A DNA stretch of 64,000 bases from Bin5 sp965220715. Its GTDB lineage: Bacteria > Chloroflexota > Anaerolineae > Caldilineales > Caldilineaceae. Positions within the stretch are counted from its first letter, which is position 1. Every line of letters begins with the position of its first letter. Under the pieces are notes generated by a model that was not told the DNA's origin, searched no databases, and saw only the letters and a list, made by a program, of their open reading frames with translations. The DNA lies in assembly GCA_965220715.1 (NCBI GenBank), contig OZ244843.1, forward strand, positions 3,534,001 to 3,598,000, given 5' to 3'. The position numbers were made by a program, and so were the translations under genes. Below are positions 63,702-64,000 of the stretch, one piece after another.

Positions 63702-64000
63702 GCGAACCTTTCAGAGTTCAACTATGAACGTTACCTGCGCCGCCACCGTTGGCTTTCCCAAGTGCGTCGCAAGCGCCTCACTCTGCCGGGCTGGCGGCTT
63801 GCTGGCAGAGGAAACTCGACCCCTAATGTCAAGGTGGGAAGTTGGCGCAGCGACGGAAGCAGGCAGTGGTCCAGTCCGGGAGGGGATGGAGAGCGCCAAG
63901 CCCACTGCCAATGCGCCTTCTCCTCGCCACCGGCCGTGGCGGCCAAAAAACTGATGTCGTTCCAGAGAGCGCGACGCGCCTCGTGCATGACGTTCATCAG
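63702..64000. other. window edge upstream of rmlB
   Basis: Two minus-strand frames stay open to the window edge (stops near 63711 and 63731), but neither has a recognisable family and codon pattern does not decide between them. One may be the 3' end of a gene beyond the window. Confidence 0.3.

Noticed and set aside
63731..63997. An 88-residue minus-strand frame at the window edge
   Set aside because: An alternative frame is open over the same stretch and neither shows a family; the gene is incomplete, so it is not called.

Overview
The window looks like chromosome from a Chloroflexota bacterium, possibly Caldilineae- or Anaerolineae-like. This is an inference from gene style, not a database match: solute-binding proteins with a twin-arginine plus lipobox N-terminus, a lipoprotein-type YidC, ClpC with a UVR segment, much sugar-acid catabolism, moderately high GC, and intergenic minisatellite-like repeats. 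No rRNA, tRNA, CRISPR array, intact IS element or prophage was seen.

Layout. 1-3.0 kb: a truncated conserved gene, an MFS exporter and a ThuA-like protein, all on the minus strand. 3.15-4.3 kb: a nested direct-repeat block. 4.3-11.9 kb: a small coiled-coil protein; sugar-acid catabolism genes (DHDPS-family aldolase, enolase-superfamily dehydratase, MDR dehydrogenase); an ornithine cyclodeaminase-like protein; a double-GNAT protein; and AnmK. 12-16.3 kb: PriA and a membrane protein on the minus strand. 16.9-25 kb: the origin-proximal core rpmH-rnpA-yidD-yidC-jag, a PfkB kinase, parA-parB, a polyprenyl-synthase-like protein and an ATP-grasp ligase. 25-28.4 kb: YggX, a formyltransferase-like protein, a UxuA-like dehydratase and a DUF1932-type dehydrogenase.

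28.3-34.8 kb is a candidate genomic island. It is bounded by two direct copies of the 3' end of the DUF1932 dehydrogenase gene. It carries a PhnD/PhnC/PhnE-type ABC transporter next to a di-heme cytochrome c peroxidase-like protein, and a cassette of a Cys-rich Gly/Ala protein translationally coupled to a 41-residue hydrophobic peptide. Just outside lie an AbiEii-like nucleotidyltransferase with a small overlapping partner and a fused ABC-transporter pseudogene. 36.8-42 kb holds an operon of an alkaline-phosphatase-superfamily enzyme and a carbohydrate ABC transporter.

43-64 kb: aldo/keto reductase, a rifampin-phosphotransferase-like protein, malate synthase, a stand-alone protease-propeptide-like protein before a subtilase, ClpC, a Fur-family regulator with two operator-like palindromes controlling a P1B-4 metal ATPase, RecO, a RCK potassium channel, GNAT acetyltransferases and dTDP-glucose 4,6-dehydratase.

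Pathway logic. The two dehydratases, the DHDPS-family aldolase, the dehydrogenases and the sugar ABC transporter suggest scavenging of sugar acids and glycans. AnmK points to peptidoglycan recycling and malate synthase to the glyoxylate cycle. The Fur-family/P1B-4 pair looks like a metal-efflux response. Functions are read from motifs only; substrates are not proven.
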